Of a stretch of DNA of 27,719 nucleotides, positions 7,565 to 16,253 are shown in pieces (the first letter of the stretch is position 1; each line of letters opens with the position of its first letter). Made by a program: the position numbers and the translations under genes. The notes below the pieces were generated by a model. That model worked only from the letters and a program-made list of their open reading frames with translations. It was not told the origin of the DNA and searched no databases. Source of the stretch: Clostridiales bacterium (GTDB lineage Bacteria; Bacillota; Clostridia; Lachnospirales; Lachnospiraceae); the NCBI GenBank assembly GCA_019416265.1, contig DXXQ01000151.1, positions 1 to 27,719 of the forward strand, in the 5' to 3' direction.

Positions 7565-10027
7565 TTATTTTTTACGTACAGTTACTTTGTCCAGATGCCA
7601 GATATCGTCTACATATTCCTGAATGGTTCTGTCAGAGGTAAATTTACCGCTGCATGCTGTATTCAGGAGCGCTTTCTTCGCCCAGCCTTTTTCGTCTTTG
7701 TATGCAGCTTCTACGCGTCTCTGAGCCTCTGCATAGCTTCTGAAGTCTGCAAGGATGAAATACTGGTCTGCTCTGTCACAGTTCTTTGTATTGAGTAAGG
7801 AATCGTACAGATCGCGGAACAGCTCTGTATCGTTGGAAAAGGTTCCATTGATCAGCTGCATCAGTACCTGACGGATTTCTGTATCTGTATTGTAGATCAC
7901 GTTTGGATCATAGCCGCCGTTGTTTTCGTAGTTGATTACTTCGTCTGAGCTTAAACCGAAGATAAATGCGTTTTCTGCACCTACTTCTTCTACGATCTCT
8001 ACGTTAGCGCCGTCCATAGTTCCCAGTGTAGGAGCACCGTTAAGCATGAACTTCATGTTACCTGTACCGGATGCTTCTTTACTTGCTGTGGAGATCTGTT
8101 CGGAAACGTCTGCTGCCGCAAAAATCATCTCAGCGTTGGATACACGGTAGTTTTCGATAAATACAACTTTCAGCTTGCCGCCGATGGAAGCATCGTTGTT
8201 TACTACGTCTGCTACGGAGTTGATCAGTTTGATGATTTTCTTTGCACGGTGATAGCCTGCAGATGCTTTTGCACCGAAAATAAATGTTCTTGGGTAGAAT
8301 TCCATTTCCGGATGCATCTTAATCTGATTGTACAGATAGATCACATGCAGAATATTCAGTAACTGACGTTTGTACTCATGAAGTCTCTTAACCTGAACGT
8401 CAAAGATAGAACGTGGATTTACCTCTACTCCATTGTGCTCAAGGATATATTTTGCCAGACGTACCTTATTCTGGTATTTAATGTTCATAAATTCCTGAAG
8501 AGCTTTTTCATCGTCTGCATATACAGCCAGTTTCTTTAACTGTGTCAGATCTGTGATCCAGTCAGCGCCGATATGGTCTGTAATCCAGTTGGCAAGAAGC
8601 TGGTTTCCGTGAAGAAGGAATCTTCTCTGTGTGATACCGTTTGTCTTGTTGTTGAATTTCTCCGGCATCATCTGGTAGAAGTCTTTCAGCTCCTGATTTT
8701 TCAGAATTTCTGTATGAAGTCTTGCAACACCGTTTACAGAGAAGCCTGCAACGATTGCAAGATGAGCCATTTTAACCTGACCATCGTAAATGATAGCCAT
8801 TTTTCTGATCTTCTCGTAATCTCCGGGATATTTTGCCTGTACTTCAATGATGAAGCGGCGGTTGATTTCCTCGATGATCTGATATACACGGGGAAGAAGT
8901 CTGGAGAACAGCTCGATCGGCCATTTCTCAAGAGCCTCGGACATAATGGTATGGTTTGTGTAAGCAACACATTTCGTTGTTATATCCCATGCCTGATCCC
9001 AGCCAAGGCCTTCTTCGTCCATGAGGATTCTCATTAACTCAGCTACTGCTACTGTCGGATGAGTATCGTTCATCTGGAAAACAACTTTTTCGTAAAGCTT
9101 TGTGATGTCATCATGTTTCTTTTTATATTTTTCGATCGCTGCCTGTAAGCTTGCAGAAACGAAGAAATACTGCTGTTTCAGACGAAGCTCTTTACCTGCA
9201 TAATGGTTATCGTTCGGATAAAGAACCTCAACGATATTGCGGGCAAGGTTCTCCTGCTCAACTGCTTTTTTGTAATCACCTTTGTCAAAAGAGTCGAGAG
9301 CAAAGTCTACGATCGGCTCTGCATCCCAGATACGAAGTGTATTTACAACATCGTTGTCATAGCCTACGATCGGCATATCATAAGGGATTGCTTTTACAGC
9401 CTGGTATCCTTCATGGATAAATTTATTTTCGCCTTTTTCATGATCATATTCTACTCTTACATATCCGCCGAAATGAACTTCCTTCGCATATTCCGGACGG
9501 CGTAATTCGAATGGATATCCATCCTTGAGCCAGTTATCCGGCACTTCAAGCTGGAAGCCGTCTTTGATCTCCTGTTTGAACATACCGTAACGATAACGGA
9601 TTCCACAGCCGTATGCGCTGTAGTTTAAGGTTGCAAGAGAATCAAGGAAGCAGGCTGCAAGTCTTCCGAGACCGCCATTTCCGAGGGCCGGGTCCGGCTC
9701 CTGGTCTTCCAGACAGTTGATATCAAGACCTAACTCTGTAAGCGCTTCTTTTACCTCGTCATATGCGCAAAGATTGATCAGGTTATTTCCCAGCGCGCGT
9801 CCCATTAAGAACTCCATGGACATATAGTAAACAGTTTTTGGATCCTGTTCATCATACGCGTTCTGGGTTTCCAGCCAATTGTCAATGATAACGTCTTTTA
9901 CCGTATAGCTTACTGCCTGGAAAATCTGCTCCTGTGTAGCCTCATCCAGTGTTTTGCGGTAAAGATATTTTACGTTATCTTTAACACTCTGTTTAAATGC
10001 TTCTTTCTTAAACTGACTGCTAATCAT
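7565..10027 (-). CDS. glgP: Glycogen/starch/maltodextrin phosphorylase
   Basis: An 820-aa pyridoxal-phosphate enzyme that removes glucose-1-phosphate from α-1,4-glucan ends with inorganic phosphate. The N-terminal domain has YYMSMEFLMGRALGNNL and the glycine-rich EPDPALGNGGLGRLAACFLD. The cofactor lysine is K659 in EASGTGNMKFMLNGAP, followed by GTMDGANVEI. Length matches bacterial GlgP/MalP (about 800-830). I place the start at ATG 10027, which has a perfect AGGAGG 6 nt upstream and matches the usual N-terminus. An in-frame ATG at 10123 would add 32 non-conserved residues and has no ribosome site. It lies 101 bp downstream of ileS on the same strand with no clear terminator between, so read-through from ileS is possible. 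Its metabolic role is storage-glycogen or maltodextrin breakdown; no other glg genes are in the window. Confidence 0.95.
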   Translation of the reverse strand: MISSQFKKEAFKQSVKDNVKYLYRKTLDEATQEQIFQAVSYTVKDVIIDNWLETQNAYDEQDPKTVYYMSMEFLMGRALGNNLINLCAYDEVKEALTELGLDINCLEDQEPDPALGNGGLGRLAACFLDSLATLNYSAYGCGIRYRYGMFKQEIKDGFQLEVPDNWLKDGYPFELRRPEYAKEVHFGGYVRVEYDHEKGENKFIHEGYQAVKAIPYDMPIVGYDNDVVNTLRIWDAEPIVDFALDSFDKGDYKKAVEQENLARNIVEVLYPNDNHYAGKELRLKQQYFFVSASLQAAIEKYKKKHDDITKLYEKVVFQMNDTHPTVAVAELMRILMDEEGLGWDQAWDITTKCVAYTNHTIMSEALEKWPIELFSRLLPRVYQIIEEINRRFIIEVQAKYPGDYEKIRKMAIIYDGQVKMAHLAIVAGFSVNGVARLHTEILKNQELKDFYQMMPEKFNNKTNGITQRRFLLHGNQLLANWITDHIGADWITDLTQLKKLAVYADDEKALQEFMNIKYQNKVRLAKYILEHNGVEVNPRSIFDVQVKRLHEYKRQLLNILHVIYLYNQIKMHPEMEFYPRTFIFGAKASAGYHRAKKIIKLINSVADVVNNDASIGGKLKVVFIENYRVSNAEMIFAAADVSEQISTASKEASGTGNMKFMLNGAPTLGTMDGANVEIVEEVGAENAFIFGLSSDEVINYENNGGYDPNVIYNTDTEIRQVLMQLINGTFSNDTELFRDLYDSLLNTKNCDRADQYFILADFRSYAEAQRRVEAAYKDEKGWAKKALLNTACSGKFTSDRTIQEYVDDIWHLDKVTVRKK

Positions 10028-10128
10028 GTCATTCCTCCTGTTAGCAGGATTCTGCCCGGGGATGAGATTCCCGGACAGATCCCCCTCATTGTTTTGTTTC
10101 CGGCTGCTCTGCAGATCAGCCATTTGAG

Positions 10129-13100
10129 TTACTGTATTTTAGATACCCCTAAGGTTACCTGTTCTTTATTAATGCTCCACTCTTTTGTGTAACCGTCCAT
10201 TTCGCCAAGGGCAATATCCTGAGCGAGAACTTCCGCTTTGATCTCCTCTGCATGGCTGTTCATAAGGTTCATGATCTTGTCGTTGTCTTTGACAAAGATT
10301 CTGATCTTGTCCATTACTTCGAAGCCGGCTTCCTTACGCATGGTCTGTACTTTACTGATGATCTCGCGGACAAAGCCTTCCTCAAGAAGCTCTTCTGTCA
10401 GGTTTGTATCCAGAACTACAGAAGTCTCTCCGTCGGACTCTGTCACATAGCCTTCTGTCTGAGCAGTTTCAATAAGCAGGTCTTCCTCTGTAAGCTCTAC
10501 TTTATTTCCGTCAATATCAAGTACAAGTACGCCGTTTGCTCTTAACTCCGCCATTGCCTTGCTTCCGTCAATATCTGTTAACGCCTGACGGATTCCGCCG
10601 AGAAGTTTACCGTATTTCGGACCAACTGTACGAAGCTGCGGTTTAAAGCTGTAAGAAATGAAGGATTCCACATCATCTGCAAATTTCACTTCTTTTACGT
10701 TAAGCTCATCTGCAATAATGTCTGTGTAGAATTTATCCATTTTCTGCTCTGCTTTTACAAACATGGTTCCGATCGGCTGACGGTTCTTGATGTTTGCAGT
10801 GTTACGGCAGGCGCGTCCCAGAACTACGATTTCAAGAAGTTCCTTCATATCTGCTTCCAGCTTCTTGTCAATCCATGCTTCATTCACAGCAGGGAATTCG
10901 CAGAGATGGATACTTTCAATGGCATCTTTATCAATACTTCTTACAAGATTCTGGTAGATATCTTCTGTCATGAACGGAATCATCGGAGCTGCTGCCTTGG
11001 CAACTGTCACCAGAGCTGTGTAAAGAGTCATATAAGCATTGATCTTATCCTGCTCCATACCTCTTGCCCAGAAACGTTCACGGCTTCTTCTTACATACCA
11101 GTTACTCATATCATCTACAAACTCCTGAAGCGCACGTGCAGTTTCCGGAATTTTGTAGGATGCAAGATTTTCATCAACCGCTTTCACAAGAGAATTAAGT
11201 CTGCTTAACAGCCACTTGTCCATTACGGAAAGCTTGTCGTAATCCAAGGTATATTTTGTTGCATCGAACTGATCGATCTCTGCATACAGAACGAAGAAGG
11301 CATAAGTGTTCCAAAGAGTGCTCATGAACTTACGCTGTCCTTCTACAACGGCTTTGCCATGGAAACGGTTCGGCAGCCACGGAGCGCTGTTGATGTAGAA
11401 ATACCAGCGGATCGCATCTGCGCCGTATTTTTCCAGAGCATCAAACGGATCTACTGCATTTCCTTTGGATTTACTCATCTTCTGTCCGTTCTCATCCTGT
11501 ACATGACCGAGAACGATTACGTTTTTGTATGGGGCTTTATTAAACAGCAGGGTGGACTCTGCAAGGAGAGAATAGAACCATCCACGTGTCTGGTCTACTG
11601 CCTCGGAGATAAAGTCTGCCGGGAACTGCTGCTCGAATAAATCTTTATTTTCAAATGGATAATGATGCTGTGCAAACGGCATTGCGCCGGAGTCGAACCA
11701 GCAGTCGATTACCTCCGGTACACGGTGCATAGTGCCGCCGCACTCCGGACATTTCAGTGTGATTTCATCAATATATGGACGATGAAGCTCAACTGTCTTC
11801 GCTCTCTCATCTCCGCTCATCTCAAATAATTCCTGACGGCTTCCGATGGAATGCATATGACCGCATTCACATTCCCAGATATTCAGCGGTGTACCCCAGT
11901 AACGGTTACGGCTGATACCCCAGTCCTGAACATTCTCCAGCCAGTCGCCGAAACGTCCCTTACCGATGCTTTCCGGAATCCAGTTGATTGTATTGTTGTT
12001 GCGGATCAGGTCATCCTTCACTGCTGTCATTTTGATGAACCAGGACTCTCTTGCATAGTAGATAAGAGGTGTGTCACATCTCCAGCAGTGCGGATAATCA
12101 TGCTCAAATTTCGGAGCGTCAAAAAGCTTGCCTTCTTTGTCCAGGTCTGTAAGGATTACCGGGTCAGCCTTCTTTACAAAAATTCCTGCATATGGAGTTT
12201 CTTTTGTAAGGTTACCCTGTCCGTCTACAAACTGTACAAACGGAAGCTCATATTTACGGCCTACACGGTTATCGTCCTCACCAAATGCAGGTGCGATATG
12301 AACAATACCGGTACCGTCGCTCATAGTTACATAATCGTCGCATACTACGAAGTGGCCTTTTTTGCGCTGTTTTGCAGCTGCCTCTCCGGTACATGCCCAA
12401 AGCGGCTCATATTCTTTATACTCAAGGTCTGTTCCCTTATATGTTTCCAGAACCTCGTAAGCCTTCTGTCCTTCCTCTGCCAGTTTGCCAAGAACCTTGT
12501 CAAGCAGGGCTTCTGCCATATAATAGGTGTATCCGTCGACAGCTTTTACCTTACAGTATGTCTCCTCCGGGTTTACACAAAGTGCAACGTTAGACGGAAG
12601 AGTCCAGGGTGTGGTTGTCCATGCAAGGAAGTATGCATCCTCTCCTACAACCTTAAATCTTACTACTGCAGAACGCTCTTTTACGGATTTATAGCCCTGA
12701 GCCACCTCCTGTGCGGAAAGGGGAGTTCCACAGCGCGGGCAGTACGGAACGATCTTGAAGCCTTTGTAAAGAAGCTTTTTATTCCAGATTTCTTTCAGCG
12801 CCCACCACTCGGATTCAATGTAGTTATCCTCGTAAGTTACATACGGATGTTCCATATCCGCCCAGAATCCAACGGTTGAGGAAAAGTCTTCCCACATACC
12901 TTTGTATTTCCATACGCTTTCTTTACATTCCTGGATGAATGGTTCCATTCCGTATTCCTCGATCTGTTCTTTTCCGTCCAGACCAAGCTTCTTCTCTACT
13001 TCCAGTTCTACCGGAAGTCCGTGTGTATCCCATCCTGCTTTACGCGGTACCATATATCCTTTCATTGTGCGGTAACGCGGAATCATATCTTTGATTACTC

Positions 13101-13284
13101 GAGTGAGTACGTGACCGATATGCGGCTTGCCGTTAGCAGTCGGAGGGCCGTCATAAAAAGTATATGTCTCTCCCTCTTTTCTGTTTTCCATACTCTTTTC
13201 AAAGATCTGATTTTCTTTCCAGAATGCTTCAACTTTTTTTTCACGGTCTACAAAATTTAAGTTGGTGTCTACTTTCTGGTACAC
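10129..13284 (-). CDS. ileS: Isoleucyl-tRNA synthetase, type 2 (eukaryote-like)
   Basis: This 1051-aa class I synthetase charges tRNA-Ile. HIGH is at 55-58 in GPPTANGKPHIGH and KMSKS at 602-606. The CP1 editing domain lies between, with TTPWTLPSN and the WDTHGLPVE segment. The catalytic core continues with CWFDSGAMPFAQ, and the anticodon-binding helical domain follows. The last ~170 residues match the C-terminal extension typical of long IleRS forms (DUF5915-like) and lack the C-terminal zinc finger of the short bacterial type 1. Type 2 enzymes are known to be poorly inhibited by mupirocin; that is a family expectation and was not tested here. It is preceded by a T-box leader with an isoleucine specifier, which fits. 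ATG 13284 lies just after GGAGG. Confidence 0.96.
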   Translation of the reverse strand: MYQKVDTNLNFVDREKKVEAFWKENQIFEKSMENRKEGETYTFYDGPPTANGKPHIGHVLTRVIKDMIPRYRTMKGYMVPRKAGWDTHGLPVELEVEKKLGLDGKEQIEEYGMEPFIQECKESVWKYKGMWEDFSSTVGFWADMEHPYVTYEDNYIESEWWALKEIWNKKLLYKGFKIVPYCPRCGTPLSAQEVAQGYKSVKERSAVVRFKVVGEDAYFLAWTTTPWTLPSNVALCVNPEETYCKVKAVDGYTYYMAEALLDKVLGKLAEEGQKAYEVLETYKGTDLEYKEYEPLWACTGEAAAKQRKKGHFVVCDDYVTMSDGTGIVHIAPAFGEDDNRVGRKYELPFVQFVDGQGNLTKETPYAGIFVKKADPVILTDLDKEGKLFDAPKFEHDYPHCWRCDTPLIYYARESWFIKMTAVKDDLIRNNNTINWIPESIGKGRFGDWLENVQDWGISRNRYWGTPLNIWECECGHMHSIGSRQELFEMSGDERAKTVELHRPYIDEITLKCPECGGTMHRVPEVIDCWFDSGAMPFAQHHYPFENKDLFEQQFPADFISEAVDQTRGWFYSLLAESTLLFNKAPYKNVIVLGHVQDENGQKMSKSKGNAVDPFDALEKYGADAIRWYFYINSAPWLPNRFHGKAVVEGQRKFMSTLWNTYAFFVLYAEIDQFDATKYTLDYDKLSVMDKWLLSRLNSLVKAVDENLASYKIPETARALQEFVDDMSNWYVRRSRERFWARGMEQDKINAYMTLYTALVTVAKAAAPMIPFMTEDIYQNLVRSIDKDAIESIHLCEFPAVNEAWIDKKLEADMKELLEIVVLGRACRNTANIKNRQPIGTMFVKAEQKMDKFYTDIIADELNVKEVKFADDVESFISYSFKPQLRTVGPKYGKLLGGIRQALTDIDGSKAMAELRANGVLVLDIDGNKVELTEEDLLIETAQTEGYVTESDGETSVVLDTNLTEELLEEGFVREIISKVQTMRKEAGFEVMDKIRIFVKDNDKIMNLMNSHAEEIKAEVLAQDIALGEMDGYTKEWSINKEQVTLGVSKIQ

Positions 13285-13322
13285 AGTTGTTTACCTCCTG
13301 TTTTTATTTTTTATTTTCAGAT

Positions 13323-13353
13323 ACAAAAAAATCGCCCTCTTGTAAAAGGACGA
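13323..13353 (-). terminator. Leader terminator of the ileS T-box
   Basis: On the minus strand CGTCC pairs with GGGCG (one wobble) around a ~12-nt loop and is followed by seven T. It would stop transcription about 40 nt before the ileS start when tRNA-Ile is charged. Confidence 0.8.
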
Positions 13354-13608
13354 AATCTATGCATTCGCTATACCACCTGTTACACTGTACGGGCATTCTT
13401 GTACCGATACGTGTTCCTGTAACGGAGGAATCACCGTCATTTCTTACTTGCGGCCGATCTGCTTTTCTCTGTCAAATGTCTGTGCCCTGTCTTCGGAAAT
13501 GAAACTCCGGAGGGATTTTCGGCTGTATCTACTTGCACCGGACTCACACCATCTCCGGCTCGCTGAAGACTTTTAACACAGCTTACTGTCTCCATCATTG
13601 TCTTTGCT
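13323..13608 (-). promoter_or_regulatory. T-box riboswitch (Ile) controlling ileS
   Basis: Minus-strand leader RNA. The Stem I distal part shows GGTGTGAG (13543-13550). The specifier position reads GAAA-ATC-CC, with the isoleucine codon AUC at 13514-13516. The conserved T-box AACAGGTGGTATAGCG lies at 13366-13381; its UGGU would pair with the 3' ACCA end of uncharged tRNA and favour the antiterminator. A terminator follows at 13332-13353. Uncharged tRNA-Ile should therefore raise ileS expression, and possibly glgP expression by read-through. Confidence 0.92.
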
Positions 13609-13629
13609 GGTTATTTTGTATGCTAGTCT

Positions 13630-13658
13630 ATTATAATGGTTGATTTTTCCTTCGTCAA
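13630..13658 (-). promoter_or_regulatory. Promoter of the T-box/ileS transcript
   Basis: TTGACG (13653-13658) and a perfect TATAAT (13630-13635) are separated by 17 bp on the minus strand, placing the start of the leader near 13622. Confidence 0.85.
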
Positions 13659-13719
13659 GGCTTTTTTGGTTAATAACGGGGAAAACCTTTTCTAAACAGT
13701 AGTCTATTTTTCCAAAAGA

Positions 13720-13728
13720 TGCTATAAT
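13720..13728 (+). promoter_or_regulatory. Extended -10 promoter for the D,D-carboxypeptidase gene
   Basis: TGCTATAAT is a full extended -10 element (TGnTATAAT). The -35 region 17 bp upstream is poor, as often seen with extended -10 promoters. The leader to ATG 13853 would be about 115 nt, with no gene in it. Confidence 0.6.
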
Positions 13729-13852
13729 GTTTTTGCTTACACATTCCATGAATGTTTTTTCCCTTCCTCCTGATGTTTTAATAGGGGCGGGGACAACGTT
13801 CTTTGTGCGAAAATAAGGGTATATTTTTTTACAAGAAGGGTATTTTTATAAC

Positions 13853-15085
13853 ATGAAGAAATTTAAATCGCATATTTTTAAACGCATAACGGCCGGTTTT
13901 CTGGGCCTGTGCCTGGTTACCGGGCAGCCAGGTGTTATCCGGGCAAGCGAAGAACCGGTTGTGACAGCCACTCCGGCCCCCGAACATACGGAAAGCTACT
14001 CTCAGGCGCCGGATACGGACTCCATCAAGGACTGGCCCCAGGGACCAAAAATCGAAGCTACCTCCGCAGTTCTCATGGATGTGGTTACAGAATCTGTTCT
14101 CTATTCCAAAAACGCAGACCAGCAGCTCTATCCTGCAAGTATTACCAAAATCATGACGGCGCTTCTTGCCTGTGAGAATCTGGATATGAATGACAAGCTC
14201 GTGGTATCAGAGGCTGCAGCCTACGGAATCGAAAGCGGAAGCTCGTCCATTTACGGCGATGCCGGCGAGGAATTCACAGTGGAGCAGGCAATGATGGGAC
14301 TTATGCTGGAATCCGCAAATGAGATGGCTCTTGCCCTGGCGGAGAAAACAAGCGGTTCCGTGAAAAAGTTCGTAGAACTTATGAACTGGCGCGCCCGACA
14401 CTTGAGCTGCAAAAATACACATTTCAATAACCCCCACGGACTTCACGATGAACTCCACTATACAACAGCCAATGATATGGCAAAAATAGCAAAGGCCGCC
14501 TGGTTTAATCCCGAATTCCGTAAGTTCTGTACCCAGGGAATTTACGAAATCCCTCCTACCAATAAGTTCGAGGAAACCCGTTATCTTCTCAATCATCACA
14601 AAATGATGCCAACCAGAGATTACGCATACGAAGGTGTCCTTGGGGGAAAAACAGGCTGGACTTCTGCTGCCGGAAGCACTCTTGTCACTTATGCCAAAAG
14701 AGGCTCCACTGTACTGATGGCAGTTGTGATGGGCGGTATCAACGGAAACTGGGCAGATACTGCCGCTCTCCTGGACTACGGTTTCAACAATTTCGAAAAA
14801 GTAAAAGTGAAACTGGACAGAACCCCGACTCCGGTAAAACTTCTTCCGAATGTGAAGTATATTCTCCGAGACGGCGGAAACACCTATCCATTCTACTATA
14901 TCCGAAATGTTTACGTCACCGTTCCTACCGGGTACAATGTGAAAAAACTGAAACGGAAACAGGCAACTCTTTTCAACGCGGCCGGACCTTACCGGATCAA
15001 GAGCAAATATTATCTGGACGGTCATATGGTGGGCTGGGGAATGCAATATGAAAAGGAGATCCTTCCGGACCTCCTTCTTCAGTAA
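13853..15085 (+). CDS. Secreted serine-type D-Ala-D-Ala carboxypeptidase (PBP5/DacF-like)
   Basis: The 410-aa protein has a signal peptide (residues 1-31: KKFKSH positive start, hydrophobic TAGFLGLCLV, ending RAS). The peptidase S11 motifs are all present: S96-I-T-K99 with the nucleophile serine, S154-A-N156, and K266-T-G268 in LGGKTGWTSAAG. The C-terminal ~100 residues form the β-rich PBP5 C-terminal domain. It trims the terminal D-alanine from peptidoglycan stem peptides outside the cell. No obvious C-terminal amphipathic anchor is seen. The start is ATG 13853 with a GAAGGG site at a rather long 12-nt spacing. GC content looks higher than in the flanking genes. It converges with the exonuclease gene, leaving only 2 bp between stop codons. 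Confidence 0.93.
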   Translation: MKKFKSHIFKRITAGFLGLCLVTGQPGVIRASEEPVVTATPAPEHTESYSQAPDTDSIKDWPQGPKIEATSAVLMDVVTESVLYSKNADQQLYPASITKIMTALLACENLDMNDKLVVSEAAAYGIESGSSSIYGDAGEEFTVEQAMMGLMLESANEMALALAEKTSGSVKKFVELMNWRARHLSCKNTHFNNPHGLHDELHYTTANDMAKIAKAAWFNPEFRKFCTQGIYEIPPTNKFEETRYLLNHHKMMPTRDYAYEGVLGGKTGWTSAAGSTLVTYAKRGSTVLMAVVMGGINGNWADTAALLDYGFNNFEKVKVKLDRTPTPVKLLPNVKYILRDGGNTYPFYYIRNVYVTVPTGYNVKKLKRKQATLFNAAGPYRIKSKYYLDGHMVGWGMQYEKEILPDLLLQ

Positions 15086-15087
15086 TG

Positions 15088-16044
15088 TTATTGCTTTTCC
15101 GCCTTTTTCTTTAACTGCCTTTTACGGCGGAGGACTTCTTTTCTTTCATGAAGCTCCTCCGCTTCTTTCATATCTGCGATCCTAAGGGTTTTGATCACAA
15201 AATATTTTTCCTCTTCTGTCTTGCGAATACGGATTTTTCCCCTGACATATCCATGCTGTTCACATACAGACATACTGTAATATACCTTCGGATTATTCAT
15301 AAACCAGCGTATTTTCCGCTTCGCCGGGAGATGACAGACAGGGCATCGGGTACTTGTCACTTCCCTGTCCTTCATAATCCTTTCCCTCTGGGAAAACTCA
15401 CGTGAAACATATTTATCATACAAGGGATACGAAATATGGATTTCCTCTTTTTTTGTTTTCGGATTCTGATACACATCAAGAGAGGAATTGGAAAAAATAC
15501 TGATATCATCGATTTCCTTCAGTACCTCTGCCGTATATCTTGCATCTGCCAGGGCGCGGTGGAAATCTTTTTCCTTCTCTATGTTCAGTTTATCTATCGC
15601 ATACTCCAGGGAACGGCGGCTTTTTCCGTCCTCATAACAGATGCTGTAAAGCTTCTGCACATCATAGTAGGTAACGGGGCCCGGAAGCCTGTCCAGTATC
15701 CCGTAATATTTCATATTGCGCTGAAGCTCCATAACATCCTGATTTCCCCAGGTACAAAATCCCCAGTCCTCACCGCACCATCTCAGGAAATCCTCCACAG
15801 CTTCTGAAAAAGAAACTCCCTTTACAAGATCGCTGTAATTTACGTGGATCACCTCGCGGATACTGTCATGGATCCACTTATACACCTGAGGTTTGATCAG
15901 CCGGTGAAACGTATCCACAATTTCCTTCCTGGCATTCATTTTCACTGCGCCAATTTCAATGATCTCGAAAGGAAGCCTGTCATTCTGAAATTTTTTGCCG
16001 TTGGGACTCTGATTCCATTCTAAATCAAAGACGATATAATTCAT
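15088..16044 (-). CDS. DEDDh 3'-5' exonuclease (RNase T/KapD-like)
   Basis: A 318-aa protein whose N-terminal ~175 residues form a DnaQ-like exonuclease. The four metal ligands and the general base are visible: D7-L-E9 in VFDLEW, D103 in WGNQD, and H162-x4-D167 in HRALADA. The C-terminal ~140 residues are basic and hold CPVC...CEQH, a possible zinc site, then end in a lysine/arginine-rich helix, which suggests nucleic-acid binding. The closest named group I know is KapD (an inhibitor of the KinA sporulation pathway in Bacillus) and exonuclease RNase T-like proteins; the physiological role here is unknown. The start ATG 16044 has AGAGG 8 nt upstream. Its promoter at 16076-16105 abuts an insertion sequence. 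Confidence 0.85.
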   Translation of the reverse strand: MNYIVFDLEWNQSPNGKKFQNDRLPFEIIEIGAVKMNARKEIVDTFHRLIKPQVYKWIHDSIREVIHVNYSDLVKGVSFSEAVEDFLRWCGEDWGFCTWGNQDVMELQRNMKYYGILDRLPGPVTYYDVQKLYSICYEDGKSRRSLEYAIDKLNIEKEKDFHRALADARYTAEVLKEIDDISIFSNSSLDVYQNPKTKKEEIHISYPLYDKYVSREFSQRERIMKDREVTSTRCPVCHLPAKRKIRWFMNNPKVYYSMSVCEQHGYVRGKIRIRKTEEEKYFVIKTLRIADMKEAEELHERKEVLRRKRQLKKKAEKQ

Positions 16045-16075
16045 TGTTTTTTCCTCTGTTTTTATTCTACTCCCT

Positions 16076-16105
16076 AGTATAACAGACTCCCTCTCCTTTT
16101 ATCAA
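16076..16105 (-). promoter_or_regulatory. Promoter of the exonuclease gene, next to the IS insertion
   Basis: TTGATA (16100-16105) and TATACT (16076-16081) are separated by 18 bp on the minus strand. The IS target duplication starts at 16106, immediately beyond the -35 box. Confidence 0.65.
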
Positions 16106-16114
16106 TATATTTTC
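16106..16114 (+). repeat. Left copy of the 9-bp target-site duplication
   Basis: TATATTTTC directly precedes the IS end and is repeated exactly at 17872-17880. Two further bases (AA) also match but belong to the inverted-repeat end on the right side. Confidence 0.85.
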
Positions 16115-16136
16115 TTAGGCGTTTGCGAAACGCCAA

Positions 16137-16161
16137 ACACCGCATAAATACGGTGTTTTTT
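16137..16161 (+). terminator. Terminator near the left IS end
   Basis: ACACCG/CGGTGT stem around an 8-nt A/T loop, followed by six T (16156-16161). It faces into the element and would shield the transposase gene from outside transcription. Confidence 0.65.
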
Positions 16162-16253
16162 GTCGTTAAAATAAAATATCTCCTCAAGGTTTATGGTAAA
16201 ATAGAATTGACCAGAAACTAATTAACCAATCCACCTAAAGGAGATATACTTAC

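Noticed and set aside
10028..10123. 32-residue N-terminal extension of GlgP beginning at ATG 10123
   Set aside because: There is no ribosome site ahead of it, the extension is unlike GlgP N-termini, and a perfect AGGAGG precedes ATG 10027.
11851..12879. 342-codon open frame on the plus strand
   Set aside because: It lies entirely antisense inside ileS, has no ribosome site or recognisable protein features, and mirrors the codon pattern of the synthetase gene.
14207..15046. 279-codon open frame on the minus strand
   Set aside because: It is antisense to the carboxypeptidase gene, which has all catalytic motifs in the other frame; the antisense frame shows no family features.
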